A program made the translations under genes and the position numbers. A DNA stretch of 64,000 nucleotides from Leptospiraceae bacterium (lineage in GTDB: Bacteria; Spirochaetota; Leptospiria; Leptospirales; Leptospiraceae): NCBI GenBank assembly GCA_947458405.1, contig CANGZW010000007.1:1-64000 (forward strand), written 5' to 3'. This document shows, piece by piece, positions 37,303-46,826 of this stretch. The number at the start of each line of letters is the position of its first letter. Within the stretch, counting starts at the first letter, position 1. Under the pieces are notes generated by a model that was given only the letters and a program-made list of their open reading frames with translations, was not told the origin of the DNA and searched no databases.

Positions 37303-39165
37303 ATGAATTTATTTAACGTAAAGAATATTTCAAAAATCAGGGGAGATAAGAAATTATTTTCTGATACAACTTTTGGCCTTCAGTCCGGTGAAAAAATGGG
37401 CATAATTGGGATAAATGGATCGGGAAAATCTACTTTATTAGGAATGATTCAGGGAATGGAGGAGCCTGACACTGGGGAAATTACCAAAAATAGAGAGTTA
37501 AAAATATCTAGTTTAAGACAATCTCCAGAGTTTTCACAGGATGATTCTGTTAGAGATCATATTTTTAAGAGCGATAGTAAGATTATAAAATTAATTAAAG
37601 ATTATGAAATTATATGTGAAAAGTATGAGAAAGATGAGGTCGCTCACGAGAAAGAATTTAATCAACTGCATTCCGAGATGGATCGTTTAAATGGTTGGGA
37701 TTATGAATCTACGGTTAGATCGATTCTCATTGAACTAGGTTTGGAAGATTTAAATAAAAAAATGGGAGAATTTTCCGGTGGCACATTAAAAAAAATAGAG
37801 CTAGTAAAAGCACTAATTGAAGAGTCAAATCTTTTAATTTTAGATGAGCCCACAAATCATCTTGATGTGGAGACAATTCTCTGGTTAGAAAATTTTTTAA
37901 TCGAAACAGACAAAGCATTAATTTTAATCACTCATGATAGATACTTTTTAGATAGAGTAGTGGATACAATTCTTGAAATTGATAGTGAGAAAGTTCAAAT
38001 TTATAAAGGAAATTATAATTATTACCTACAAAGAAAAGTTGAACTTCAGATGGTTCGCGAGAAAGAAGAAGACAAGAGAAGAAGCTTTTTAAGAAGAGAA
38101 TTAGAATGGTTGGGTAGACAACCAAAAGCAAGATCTACAAAACAAAAAGCAAGAACCGATAGAGCAGAAAATACAATTCAATTAGGTTTTAGAAAAGAAG
38201 AAGAAAAATTAGAATTAAGTGTCATTGGTAAAAGACAGGGAAAAATGATTTTAGAAATAAATAATTTAACGAAATCGTTTGGAACTCAAAAAATTATTGA
38301 TAATTTTACTTATTACTTTAAGAAAAATGAAAAATTAGGGATTGTAGGACGAAATGGTATAGGAAAATCAACCTTATTAAATTTACTATCAGGAAAATTA
38401 GAACCTGATTCTGGATTTATAAAACCGGGAGTAAATACTTCTATTGGATATTTTGATCAGGTTGGTAAAAACCTAGTGGGTGAAATGCGTGTTTTGGATT
38501 ATATTCGAAAAAATGTAGCAGAGTATATTACAATGGAAGATGGAAGTAAGATTAGCGCATCACAAATGCTAGAAAGATTTCTTTTTACAGGGGGGCTTCA
38601 GGCACTTCAGGTAAATAAGTTATCAGGAGGTGAGAAGAGGAGGTTGTATTTAGTGGAGATTCTAATGAAAAATCCAAATTTTTTAATTTTAGACGAACCA
38701 ACTAATGATCTAGATATAAAAACCCTCTCGATTTTAGAAGAATTTGTCATGGATTTTCCTGGAACGGTTATAGTCGTATCACATGATAGATATTTTATGG
38801 ATAGGGTAACCGAAACTCTAGTCGTATTTAGAGGGAAAGGTGTTATTGAAACTTATGTAGGAACCTATTCCTCTTTTTTAGATATAAATTCTAAGACAAA
38901 GAATGAAAAAGTACAAAATAAGCCTCTTTCTATTGTAGAGGAAAAAGAAAAAACACCACCAAAGTTATCTAACAAAGAAAAAAAAGAATTAGATAGTATA
39001 GAATCAGAAATTAGTAAACTCGAAGAACAAAAAAGCACCTTAACTGAAAAAATATCAAGTAATTCTAACTATCAGGAAATTTCTATATTAACAAAAGATT
39101 TAGAAATTTTAGAAGTCAGTATTCAAAAAAAAATAGAAAGGTGGGAATACCTATCATCAAAATAA
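37303..39165 (+). CDS. ABC-F family ATPase, Uup-like
   Basis: Two tandem ABC ATPase domains without membrane segments, 620 residues. First: GINGSGKST (Walker A), FSGGTLKKIELVKAL (signature), LLILDEPTNHLD (Walker B). Second: GRNGIGKST, LSGGEKRRLYL and FLILDEPTNDLD, then VSHDRYFMDRV. The linker between them is Arg/Lys-rich (KARSTKQKARTDRAE) as expected of the P-site tRNA-interaction motif, and residues 545-620 form a coiled coil typical of Uup. These proteins act on ribosomes or on branched DNA intermediates rather than in transport. The last 9 nt overlap the convergent 7TM-DISM gene. Confidence 0.9.
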   Translation: MNLFNVKNISKIRGDKKLFSDTTFGLQSGEKMGIIGINGSGKSTLLGMIQGMEEPDTGEITKNRELKISSLRQSPEFSQDDSVRDHIFKSDSKIIKLIKDYEIICEKYEKDEVAHEKEFNQLHSEMDRLNGWDYESTVRSILIELGLEDLNKKMGEFSGGTLKKIELVKALIEESNLLILDEPTNHLDVETILWLENFLIETDKALILITHDRYFLDRVVDTILEIDSEKVQIYKGNYNYYLQRKVELQMVREKEEDKRRSFLRRELEWLGRQPKARSTKQKARTDRAENTIQLGFRKEEEKLELSVIGKRQGKMILEINNLTKSFGTQKIIDNFTYYFKKNEKLGIVGRNGIGKSTLLNLLSGKLEPDSGFIKPGVNTSIGYFDQVGKNLVGEMRVLDYIRKNVAEYITMEDGSKISASQMLERFLFTGGLQALQVNKLSGGEKRRLYLVEILMKNPNFLILDEPTNDLDIKTLSILEEFVMDFPGTVIVVSHDRYFMDRVTETLVVFRGKGVIETYVGTYSSFLDINSKTKNEKVQNKPLSIVEEKEKTPPKLSNKEKKELDSIESEISKLEEQKSTLTEKISSNSNYQEISILTKDLEILEVSIQKKIERWEYLSSK

Positions 39166-41148
39166 TATAAATGGTTCTATACTATTTTTAGTATCCGATT
39201 GAGTTTCTAACATTAGCTTAGATTTTTTTAGATAAATTTTTGTTATTTCATCTTCAGGATTTTTTTCCATGACATCTTCAAATATTTTTATAGCTGATTT
39301 ATAATTATTTTCTTTATAAAGAATCATTCCTTTGTTATAAATTTCAAAATAATTGATATAATCTTTCTCAAAAAATTGTATTTCCCATAATTCTTTGGAT
39401 TCCTGTATCTCATTTTTTAAGATACCTATAAATCTACTTGTATGAAGATTAGTCTTGTTTTGAGTAATATCAGAGAATGACAAAATTCCCAACCTTAAAC
39501 TAGCCGAAATTTCTGATAAATTCATTGATGATTCAAGCTGAGTCATAGAGATTTTAGCTGAATTATCTTTGAGATTTAACTCAGTTAAAAAAGTATTACT
39601 GAAAAAACTAAATCCTATATTAGGTTCTTCTTCAAAAAATTTATTTGATATATTAAAATTATAAATATCATATAAAATTGAAGTAACATTATCGAAATCT
39701 TCAAAGAAAATAAATATATTAAATCCATTTACTAATTGAGTGTATAGATTAGATTTTGTGTATTTTTCATTTATATAGTCTTTTAAAATCGTAAAAGGTT
39801 TATCTAATAATAAAAATTCATTATTGTATAAATATGAAATACAGATTACATTTAATTTTTTCTCAGATACTTCATTTGTGAGGAGTTTAATTTCATTATC
39901 ATTAAATATTTTCTTTAAATCATTAATAATCAGGTCTTTATCTTTAACTGATTCTGGGATATATTCACTTGGGTCAAATGTATATTTAGATTCAAGTGAA
40001 TCCTGAAAATGTATTGTTAGATAAATTAAACTTGTCTCTATAATTATAAAAAAGATTGTGATTGGAATACTTGTTGAATAATTATATTTTTTGTAGTACC
40101 AAATCAGTTCAATAATATTTTTGAGAATGAATATTATCCAAAATGTAAATAATAATGAATTAAAGTTTTGATAAATTCTGCTTCTATAAAGCATATATCC
40201 AATTACACCCAGACCAATTAAAATGGTTTCAATTTCAAGAAAATAAAAATTAAAACTGTTTAATCCAAAAATATTAAATAAAATACCTAAATTAATTACA
40301 AAAAATGATATGAAATAAATTCTTTTTGGAATACTATCCAAAAGAAAGTAAGTATAAATCAGTACAAGTGATAACTTTAAATAATCCAAACCAAAATCAA
40401 AAAAAGACGTATCTAAATTATAAGAGCCCGATAACTCCGGGAAAATCATCCATCTTTCTGAATATATAAAACTATTTATAAGAATATAGAGAGCAATTAT
40501 TAATAAAAAGATTTGTCTTTTGATAATATATATTATAAATATATTTAATAAAAAGAAAATTATTACTCCTAAAAATATTCCTATTTGAATATTGGCATAT
40601 AAGTTTTCATTGATAACCTGTTTTGAATTTAAAAGATTAATTTTAACAGAAATAGGTGTGTCTGATTTAATTCGAATGTAGTACAGTAAATCTTTATCTG
40701 GTTCAATTGTAAAAATAGGATTTCTATAAGATAGATCTTTATATTTGGATGATATATATCTTCCATTAAATTTTTCTTCAGCCAAAGATTCTTTTGTTTT
40801 GTATGTATAAAATGTGATTTCATTTAAATTAGGATTATCGAGTTCTAAATGATTAATATTTTTGGGTACATCCTCTCCATTTAATTTTATCCATACGGCA
40901 CCACTATAATATCCCTGAAAAAAATGATTTGGAGTCTTTTTGATAAAATCTTGAGAGTGATTTTGTACAATTTCTGTGATTGTAATAGTTGAGCTATTAT
41001 CTAAAAAGACTTCATAAGGTGGGCTACTAAATTTGATGTTACATGAAAATAATAAAAAGATAATTATTAAATATACAAATCTATATAAAATTTTTATAGA
41101 ATGTATATTTAATAAAATAGATAGAGGTGAAAAAAAATATTTTTTCAA
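39157..41148 (-). CDS. 7TM-DISM membrane protein with degenerate cyclase-like C-terminal domain
   Basis: A signal with lipobox FLLFSC is near residue 36. An N-terminal DISM extracellular domain (about 45-185; GAVWIKLNGEDVPKNINHLEL and DKDLLYYIRIKSDTP) and about seven membrane helices (185-385) follow. The cytoplasmic part (about 390-600) lies where other members carry a class III adenylate/guanylate cyclase. Secondary-structure order and the ending (RLGILSFSDITQ, FIGILKNEIQESKELWEIQF, a TPR-like YNKGMILYKENNYKSAIKIFED tail) fit a cyclase with its usual C-terminal extension. But the metal-binding FADIxGFT motif and substrate-binding residues are not there. I think it is a pseudo-cyclase; the tail is a TPR-like pair of helices. 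Extremely A/T-rich. Confidence 0.6.
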   Translation of the reverse strand: MKKYFFSPLSILLNIHSIKILYRFVYLIIIFLLFSCNIKFSSPPYEVFLDNSSTITITEIVQNHSQDFIKKTPNHFFQGYYSGAVWIKLNGEDVPKNINHLELDNPNLNEITFYTYKTKESLAEEKFNGRYISSKYKDLSYRNPIFTIEPDKDLLYYIRIKSDTPISVKINLLNSKQVINENLYANIQIGIFLGVIIFFLLNIFIIYIIKRQIFLLIIALYILINSFIYSERWMIFPELSGSYNLDTSFFDFGLDYLKLSLVLIYTYFLLDSIPKRIYFISFFVINLGILFNIFGLNSFNFYFLEIETILIGLGVIGYMLYRSRIYQNFNSLLFTFWIIFILKNIIELIWYYKKYNYSTSIPITIFFIIIETSLIYLTIHFQDSLESKYTFDPSEYIPESVKDKDLIINDLKKIFNDNEIKLLTNEVSEKKLNVICISYLYNNEFLLLDKPFTILKDYINEKYTKSNLYTQLVNGFNIFIFFEDFDNVTSILYDIYNFNISNKFFEEEPNIGFSFFSNTFLTELNLKDNSAKISMTQLESSMNLSEISASLRLGILSFSDITQNKTNLHTSRFIGILKNEIQESKELWEIQFFEKDYINYFEIYNKGMILYKENNYKSAIKIFEDVMEKNPEDEITKIYLKKSKLMLETQSDTKNSIEPFILF

Positions 41149-41167
41149 CTCAGTTTAGTTCCTTATA

Positions 41168-42181
41168 TTATCTGAGGGCTTTTGTGAAGATCATCTTTCC
41201 TGCGGCTGTCTGGATTATAGAAGTTACACTCACTTTAACATCCTTACCAACCAGATGACCACCATTCTCTATAACAACCATAGTTCCATCTTCCAAATAA
41301 CCAATTCCCTGATTTTCGTCTTTCCCTTCTTTTATCACTTGAATAGTTAGCTCTTCACCGGGCAATACAACTGGTTTTAAGGCGTTGGCAAGATTATTTA
41401 AATTGAGAACTTTTACGCCCTGTAACTCGGCAACTTTATTCAAATTAAAATCATTGGTTACTAATTTTCCACCCGTATCCCTAGCTAATTTAATTAACTT
41501 TGCATCTACTTCTCGGGTGTCGGTATAATCTGTATAAGTTATTTTGACTTCAATTGAGCCTTTCCTTTGGAGTTTGTTTAACATATCCAAACCACGTCTT
41601 CCACGTGCTCTTTTGATTGGATCAGAAGAATCACTGATTAATTGAATTTCTCGAAGTACAAAGTTTGGAAGAATCAGAGGTCCATCGATAAAATGAGTAT
41701 CAGCTATATCTAAGATTCGACCATCAATTACAACGGAAGTATCTAGAATTTTATCTCGAACTTCTTCTTGTTTTTCAGCACCCAGGCTAAATGTTCTCAT
41801 ATCACCACCCCCACCTCCAAAGATGGAAAGTCCCGGTTTTATAGAAAATTTTAACCCTGATTTAAAGCCAAGGTAGCCAAATATAAGTGCTAGAAGAAGT
41901 GGAATTCCGGAGATATTTAGAGGAGTAAATAGGTATGCCAAATAATGTGCAATCGACAGTCCAATTAATGTTCCTACTCCGGTAGTAAAAGCAGTTTCTC
42001 CGTCTATGGCAGTGGAAATTTCTTTATCTTTATAGGAAAAAATAAGTGTTAAGAAAAATGCAATGAGAGAGAATGCTATGGGTTGAATAATATCTTCACT
42101 TTTTTGAAGATATAAAGAGGTAAAGGTGACTACTGCAATAAAAAGACCACCAAGAACCCTGTACAAATGGTTCATGCTCAA
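41168..42181 (-). CDS. Membrane PIN/TRAM-domain protein (YacL family)
   Basis: Four N-terminal membrane helices (about residues 7-110), a Gly-rich linker (FGGGGGD, 121-127), a PIN domain (from [15 protein letters not shown], Asp147 and Asp153 as metal ligands, through [10 protein letters not shown] and [17 protein letters not shown]) and a C-terminal TRAM domain (about 275-337; [19 protein letters not shown]). This matches the YacL group of membrane-tethered PIN nucleases. The RNA or DNA target is not known. It follows carD by 29 nt; the pair is commonly adjacent in bacteria, and they probably form one transcript. Confidence 0.92.
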   Translation of the reverse strand: MSMNHLYRVLGGLFIAVVTFTSLYLQKSEDIIQPIAFSLIAFFLTLIFSYKDKEISTAIDGETAFTTGVGTLIGLSIAHYLAYLFTPLNISGIPLLLALIFGYLGFKSGLKFSIKPGLSIFGGGGGDMRTFSLGAEKQEEVRDKILDTSVVIDGRILDIADTHFIDGPLILPNFVLREIQLISDSSDPIKRARGRRGLDMLNKLQRKGSIEVKITYTDYTDTREVDAKLIKLARDTGGKLVTNDFNLNKVAELQGVKVLNLNNLANALKPVVLPGEELTIQVIKEGKDENQGIGYLEDGTMVVIENGGHLVGKDVKVSVTSIIQTAAGKMIFTKALR

Positions 42182-42210
42182 ATCCTTATTTGATATTGAG
42201 TTTTTCGGGA

Positions 42211-42789
42211 TTAAGGATTCTCTTCAGAAAGTTCAGATTCTACTTCAGGAATTTTGTTTTCAGGAGGTTGTCCAATGGAGTTAGCCAAGATATCAGATAC
42301 TATATTTCCTGCTTCTTCTTGGGGAACCCCTTTGCTAAGAGCAATCTCAGTTTTTACGAGATTGTAGGCACTCTCGTAAAGTTTTCTTTCCATTATTGAT
42401 AATTCCTTACCATTCGCTCTTCTAAACAAATTACGACAAACATCAGCAACTTCAAAGATAGATCCTGACTTAATCTTATTCATATTATTTTGATATCGGA
42501 TTTTCCAGTCTTCTTCGGTATCAACCTCATCTTTACTTAAAAGGGTTAGTACTTTTTTTATGTCCTTTTTGGGAATTATTCCTCTGATACCGACCTGTTT
42601 TGCTTTATCAACAGGTATCATAACCTTCATTTTTGTGGTTTGGATCTCGAGGCTATAGCAATCTCGCTTTTTTCCAAGAATAAGTTTCTTGCCAATTTCA
42701 GTGACGGCTCCCACTCCATGCATAGGGTATACTACATAGTCTCCGACCTTGAATTCTGTTTCTGAACTTTTTTTAGCTCCCAATTTCAA
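42211..42789 (-). CDS. CarD-family transcription regulator
   Basis: An N-terminal RNA-polymerase-interacting domain (about residues 13-75; [17 protein letters not shown] and [16 protein letters not shown]) precedes an all-helical DNA-binding domain (about 75-170; [42 protein letters not shown]). The tail is acidic. CarD proteins bind the beta subunit and stabilise open promoter complexes, especially at rRNA genes. A strong sigma-70-type promoter lies directly upstream at 42821-42849. Confidence 0.94.
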   Translation of the reverse strand: MKLGAKKSSETEFKVGDYVVYPMHGVGAVTEIGKKLILGKKRDCYSLEIQTTKMKVMIPVDKAKQVGIRGIIPKKDIKKVLTLLSKDEVDTEEDWKIRYQNNMNKIKSGSIFEVADVCRNLFRRANGKELSIMERKLYESAYNLVKTEIALSKGVPQEEAGNIVSDILANSIGQPPENKIPEVESELSEENP

Positions 42790-42820
42790 TCTTACAATAT
42801 AATCCGTTAAACTCGTTCTA

Positions 42821-42849
42821 AAGATAGAAGAGAAATTTTAGATTGTCAA
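42821..42849 (-). promoter_or_regulatory. Predicted sigma-70 promoter of the CarD gene
   Basis: Perfect -35 TTGACA (42849-42844), a 17-bp spacer and a -10 TATCTT (42826-42821) on the minus strand. Transcription would begin near 42814, giving a leader of about 25 nt before the CarD start codon. Confidence 0.6.
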
Positions 42850-42920
42850 CTAAAATTTGATTTATAATATAAAAAATCATTTTTTTAAAGAGGGAAGGGA
42901 ATTATTGAGGGTGGTATTTG

Positions 42921-43580
42921 CTAGAATTGGATATTTTTTATAGAAGCTTCTGAAAATGTTCCTTCCTGAAACTTTTTTAATTTTTTTAACATGGATTTTG
43001 CTTCTTTGAAATTATAAAAATATCCAGCGTAAAGTTTTCCCGTTGTTGTTCGAAAGATTTTTCCCTGAAATTCTTGCTTCTCTCGGATTAAGCCGGAAAC
43101 TGCTTTACCGGCATCTTCCTTTGAAAAAGTTCCCATTTGGATAATATAATTAATTTGGTTAGGACGAGGAGGGAATTGAAGATTTCTCGGTAAAGATGCA
43201 TTTTGTTTAATCTCGTCCGAATTTTTTTCAGTATTTTTTGTGGTTTCAAATTCTGAATCATCTTGTTTCTTTGAATCATTCTGTTCAATTTCAGAATCTA
43301 TATTTCGAAAAGATGCAGTTTCATTGCTAGAAAATAGGGTTTCCTTTTGGTCAGTTTTCATCCCTAAAATGAATCCTGCAGTAAATAATAAAATACCTCC
43401 CACTAACAAGTACATACCGGGGATGGATTGATTTCTCTGTTGCAAAAGATCAAACAAAGATTTATTTGAGGATGTTTTGGGGCTCCTGATTTCAACCTTT
43501 GGTGGAGGTGAGGATGGTAAAACTTTCCTACTTGTAGGGGCGTTTTTCAGCTTCCTTTTTGAAAAATCAACATTTTGCAT
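42921..43580 (-). CDS. SPOR-domain membrane protein
   Basis: A cytoplasmic N-terminal tail rich in Lys/Pro/Ser (about 1-52) precedes one membrane helix (about 54-72, GMYLLVGGILLFTAGFILGM), an acidic, Asn/Glu/Lys-rich linker (about 75-140) and a C-terminal SPOR domain (about 143-219; YIIQMGTFSKEDAGKAVSGL and LYAGYFYNFKEAKSMLKKL). SPOR domains bind denuded septal peptidoglycan, so a role at the division site is likely. It is the gene upstream of carD on the same strand, but 131 bp and the carD promoter separate them. Confidence 0.9.
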   Translation of the reverse strand: MQNVDFSKRKLKNAPTSRKVLPSSPPPKVEIRSPKTSSNKSLFDLLQQRNQSIPGMYLLVGGILLFTAGFILGMKTDQKETLFSSNETASFRNIDSEIEQNDSKKQDDSEFETTKNTEKNSDEIKQNASLPRNLQFPPRPNQINYIIQMGTFSKEDAGKAVSGLIREKQEFQGKIFRTTTGKLYAGYFYNFKEAKSMLKKLKKFQEGTFSEASIKNIQF

Positions 43581-43779
43581 TTACTGGGTTAACTCTTTGT
43601 TACCATGTATCGGAATACCCCTTTAGAATCCGAACATTTTTTGATTTTATGAGAAATCTGTACAATATAATTTTATAAAATCCCGATATATTCTTTAGAT
43701 ATTTTTTTAGTTCCCAATTTAAAAATTATTTCTTTTCATAAATATGAATTAAAGGCAAATTAAAAGTAATTTAATAAAT

Positions 43780-45339
43780 ATGAGTCTGACATTAATAGCT
43801 ATCCTAATCCTTGCATTATTGATATCAATTGGATGGTATATTTATTTTGTGGGGGGTAAATTTGGCTTTGATGAAAAAATTCTCGCCTTAGCTAAAGCTG
43901 GTAAGTTCAAAGAAGCTAAAACTCTCGTAAAGGATAAAATAGATTTAAAGCCTGGTGATCCAATCATGCACAATCTATTAGCGTCAATTTTTAAAATTGA
44001 AGGTAATCTAGAAGAAGAGGCTCAAGAGTTAGAAAGAATTGTAGCTAACGGAAAATATACAAAAGAAATATCTTCAATCACAGTTGCCAATCGTCTGGCA
44101 AGCATATATTACCAAATTGATAAATACGAAGAATCTTTTTTTTATTATCTTGAGTTGATTGAAAATGATCCTGGCAATCTTGAAGCAATCATTAGATTAT
44201 CATTTTTAGCAATCGGGCAGAGAGAGTTTGAAGTAGCAGATAAGTTTTTGAAAACACTTCCTGACTCACAAATTAAACTCTCTGCTTTTTTTGTGGCAAA
44301 AGGTGTTATATCAACCATGTTGGGAAAGGATGATGACTTTGATTATTATAAAAAAGCCTACGATTTAGATAAAAATTCAATGGTTGCGAAGTTTTTATAT
44401 GCTTTCGCGTACTACCAAAGACGTAATTTTAAAGAAGCCTTAAAGTTAGTAGATAGTCTTGTAGATTTATCTATTGAAGAATACATTAAATTAACTTTTA
44501 TTAAGTTTTTAATGGTCCAATACTTATGCCTGAATGACTATTCTTCTGCTATGCTTAACGCTCGTGTTGCAATTGATATTGCCAAAAAAAATAATTGGGA
44601 AAATGACCTTTCGGATCTTAGTATGTACTACGGAATGTTTTGTGTTGCTTCTAACGATTTAGAAAAATCCTCTGAATATTTAATAGAAGCAGAGTATTTA
44701 AAGCCAAATGATAAAGATATAATTGATCTTGCTAATTATAAATATGATTTAGAGGAAGGGACTGCTTTTCCGGGAGCAGTTAGTCCGAGAGGTTTTAATT
44801 TTGCAGGTTTTATTGCAAATATTCCCGAAAAACTATTTCCCCCCGAAAAAGCCTATGAGATTTCTGGATTAAGTATGCCAGTTAGTGTCAATATTAGGGG
44901 CATTGTAAATAAAGAAGGTAATCGACTGATTACTAAAATAACACAACTCAGTCCTGATAAGATAATAAAATTTAATTCATTACGTGGACTGCAATACAAA
45001 AATGCCTGCACTAAAATTTTAAATAATATGAATTACAAACTCAAAAAAGAGCTACCTGGTTTGGAATCTGAGGGTTCGAATATATTAGCAGTAAATCGAG
45101 ATGATGAAAATGAAATCGCTCTATTTCGATTTAGAAGATGGAAAAATACAAATTTATCTGATATATTTTTAAATGATCTTTTTTCCTCTATGAAAGAAAA
45201 TGGAGCACAAAAAGCTTATTTGGTTGCTTCCTGCGAGTTGACAACAGGTGCAAAAAAACTTTTAAAAACAAATGATGGTGTATTAAATGTTATTAATGAA
45301 AGAATACTAGATAAACTTCTTGAAGGTGCTATAAAATAA
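43780..45339 (+). CDS. Membrane TPR protein with Mrr-like endonuclease-fold tail
   Basis: One N-terminal membrane helix (about residues 3-25) and a long TPR array (about 30-325) of roughly seven repeats (AKAGKFKEAKTLVKDKIDL, FYYLELIENDPGNLEAIIRL, ASNDLEKSSEYLIEAEYLKP). Residues about 415-515 resemble the Mrr/restriction-endonuclease-like fold: EIALFRFRRWKNTNLSDIFL, then MKENGAQKAYLVASCELTTG and VLNVINERILDKLL. In active Mrr enzymes the first element is an Asp followed by a (Q/E)xK; here it reads FRFR and the Asp is not clear, so nuclease activity is doubtful. A middle segment (about 330-410) is unassigned. A lipoprotein gene follows at once, its upstream frame touching this stop. Confidence 0.75.
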   Translation: MSLTLIAILILALLISIGWYIYFVGGKFGFDEKILALAKAGKFKEAKTLVKDKIDLKPGDPIMHNLLASIFKIEGNLEEEAQELERIVANGKYTKEISSITVANRLASIYYQIDKYEESFFYYLELIENDPGNLEAIIRLSFLAIGQREFEVADKFLKTLPDSQIKLSAFFVAKGVISTMLGKDDDFDYYKKAYDLDKNSMVAKFLYAFAYYQRRNFKEALKLVDSLVDLSIEEYIKLTFIKFLMVQYLCLNDYSSAMLNARVAIDIAKKNNWENDLSDLSMYYGMFCVASNDLEKSSEYLIEAEYLKPNDKDIIDLANYKYDLEEGTAFPGAVSPRGFNFAGFIANIPEKLFPPEKAYEISGLSMPVSVNIRGIVNKEGNRLITKITQLSPDKIIKFNSLRGLQYKNACTKILNNMNYKLKKELPGLESEGSNILAVNRDDENEIALFRFRRWKNTNLSDIFLNDLFSSMKENGAQKAYLVASCELTTGAKKLLKTNDGVLNVINERILDKLLEGAIK

Positions 45340-45914
45340 TATTCTTTTTTACTAAATTAAAAAAACTAATTTTTATAATATTAATTTTAATTATAATAAT
45401 AAATTGTAAATATTTACCTATAAGGGATATTACTAATACAACAAATTCAGTGACTTTAATAAAGGGAACTGTTTATGTTGATCCCAAGGTTTCTAAAGAT
45501 GAAAGTGAAAAAATTATTTTTGATCTTACTAATTTATTAATAAAATATACAGTTCAAAAAGATTATTCCAGACTTCCCGAGTTGGTTTCCACAGAACGAG
45601 GTTTATTTATCGATCTTAAAGGATATCTAGGAATCGAGGATTTAAAAAAAGAGTTACAAAACAAAAACTCATATTTTGAAATATTTTTCTTCCATAGAAA
45701 TCTATTGGCAAAAGAGAAAAATAGTTCAGATGTAAGAACGGTGAGAGACCTTCTATTTTTGGCTGGAGAATTAAGAATGGATTATTATTATGAAAGTGAG
45801 TTGTCTGTGGAGGTGAAATTAAAATTCAGAGATAATAAAAAATATGAAAATGAACTAAATAATTTATATTTTATAAAATCAGGAAATAAATGGTTTGTTC
45901 ATAGATTATTTTAA
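45336..45914 (+). CDS. Lipoprotein of unknown function, apparent AUA start
   Basis: The only standard start in this frame is GTG 45450, but the frame stays open upstream and encodes a clear lipoprotein signal there: Lys-rich start (FTKLKKL), a run of Ile/Leu and the lipobox IIIINC followed by KYLPIRD. Going upstream, no ATG, GTG or TTG is met before ATA codons at 45336 and 45339, which overlap the stop of the TPR gene. AAGGTG lies 8 nt before ATA 45336, at ideal spacing. So translation probably begins at ATA, coupled to the TPR gene, or an assembly error hides the start. The mature part (about 155 residues) has a DUF-like alpha/beta fold (DYSRLPELVSTERGLFIDL); no family recognised. The stop region overlaps the STAS gene convergently. 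Confidence 0.6.
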   Translation: MIFFFTKLKKLIFIILILIIIINCKYLPIRDITNTTNSVTLIKGTVYVDPKVSKDESEKIIFDLTNLLIKYTVQKDYSRLPELVSTERGLFIDLKGYLGIEDLKKELQNKNSYFEIFFFHRNLLAKEKNSSDVRTVRDLLFLAGELRMDYYYESELSVEVKLKFRDNKKYENELNNLYFIKSGNKWFVHRLF

Positions 45915-46250
45915 GGCTTGTTCCACATTTTCATGAATCATTACGAAATCGGTGAGTCCAACAATATCCATCACTTTTCGAAAGTGGGAATTTAAACCAC
46001 AAAATTCAATTTTTCCGTTTATCTCAGAGGCTTTTGTTATTAAACTGATCAATGTAGCTATACCTGCAGAATTTATATAGGCAGTTTTTGAAAAATCAAT
46101 CAATACTCTGCTTTTTTTTTCATTTGGTATGGAAGCATAGGAGTTTACAATCTCTTCATCAGCCTCAGAAGTAATTTCTCCTGTAATAAAAATAACAGGA
46201 ACAGCTGAATCTTTTTCATAATCTACGTGAATTTTAAATTCCTCTACCAT
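45906..46250 (-). CDS. STAS-domain anti-sigma-factor antagonist
   Basis: A single STAS domain of 114 residues: the beta-alpha core (VPVIFITGEITSEADEEIV), the phosphorylatable Ser in YINSAGIATLISL and the last helix HFRKVMDIVGLTDFV. These proteins bind RsbW-type kinases or other partners and are switched by phosphorylation at that Ser. I choose the ATG at 46250 (MVEEF), though a TTG three codons upstream is possible. It is convergent with the lipoprotein gene (9 nt overlap). A candidate kinase partner is the GHKL protein at 23704. Confidence 0.87.
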   Translation of the reverse strand: MVEEFKIHVDYEKDSAVPVIFITGEITSEADEEIVNSYASIPNEKKSRVLIDFSKTAYINSAGIATLISLITKASEINGKIEFCGLNSHFRKVMDIVGLTDFVMIHENVEQALK

Positions 46251-46394
46251 ACTTCCCAACTAAATAAATAAAGAGTGTTTTCAGTCAAACAAAATTCGAT
46301 GCTGTTTTTATTGAAATTCTACTAATTCTTTATTTCTAAAAATACTTTTCAGGAAATCTAAGAAAATCAAAGATGTGCATTAGGAGATTTGACC

Positions 46395-46775
46395 ATGAAA
46401 AAAAATATAGTAATACCTTTCTTCTTTTCTGTCCTAGCAGTATCATTGCTACTTAATTGCGGAAAAAAAGAAGAAAAAGTAGAAGAAACAGCAGCAACAC
46501 AAGCGAGTGCAGTCGATGCAAAAGAGTTATATGTAACATGTGCTTCCTGCCATGGAGATACAGGAGAAGGAAATGGAGCAGCAGCGGCCAATTTAAATCC
46601 AAAACCAAGAAATTTTAAAGCTCCTGAGACAGAATGGAAAAACGGTAAAACAGTTGCCGGAATTACAAAAACTCTCAAAGAAGGAATTGCTCCGGGAATG
46701 GCTAAATACGATTACATGAAAGACGAAGAAATAGCGGCTTTAGCAAATTATGTAATTGAATTAGGTTCAAAATAA
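46395..46775 (+). CDS. Small cytochrome c lipoprotein
   Basis: Start chosen at ATG 46395 because AGGAG lies 8 nt upstream; a TTG two codons earlier is unlikely. Lipobox LLLNC (Cys22), an acidic/Ala linker, then a class I cytochrome c domain with CASCH (Cys49, Cys52, His53) and the later PGMAKYDYMKDEEIAALANYV helix, whose Met is the probable sixth heme ligand. A periplasmic, lipid-anchored electron carrier, comparable to small cytochromes c5/c6-like. Monocistronic, ending at a terminator. Confidence 0.93.
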   Translation: MKKNIVIPFFFSVLAVSLLLNCGKKEEKVEETAATQASAVDAKELYVTCASCHGDTGEGNGAAAANLNPKPRNFKAPETEWKNGKTVAGITKTLKEGIAPGMAKYDYMKDEEIAALANYVIELGSK

Positions 46776-46790
46776 TTCAAGGTAATATAC

Positions 46791-46820
46791 AAACCTCAGA
46801 CATTCTTCTGAGGTTTTTTT
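46791..46820 (+). terminator. Rho-independent terminator after the cytochrome c gene
   Basis: A 10-bp stem, AAACCTCAGA / TCTGAGGTTT, with loop CATTCT (46801-46806), followed by a run of Ts. It lies 15 nt past the cytochrome c stop and 7 nt before the end of the convergent epimerase gene. Confidence 0.9.
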
Positions 46821-46826
46821 TAAAAG

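Noticed and set aside
46367-46678. Reverse-strand frame across the cytochrome c gene
   Set aside because: Shadow frame: the plus-strand cytochrome has a CxxCH site, signal and SD.
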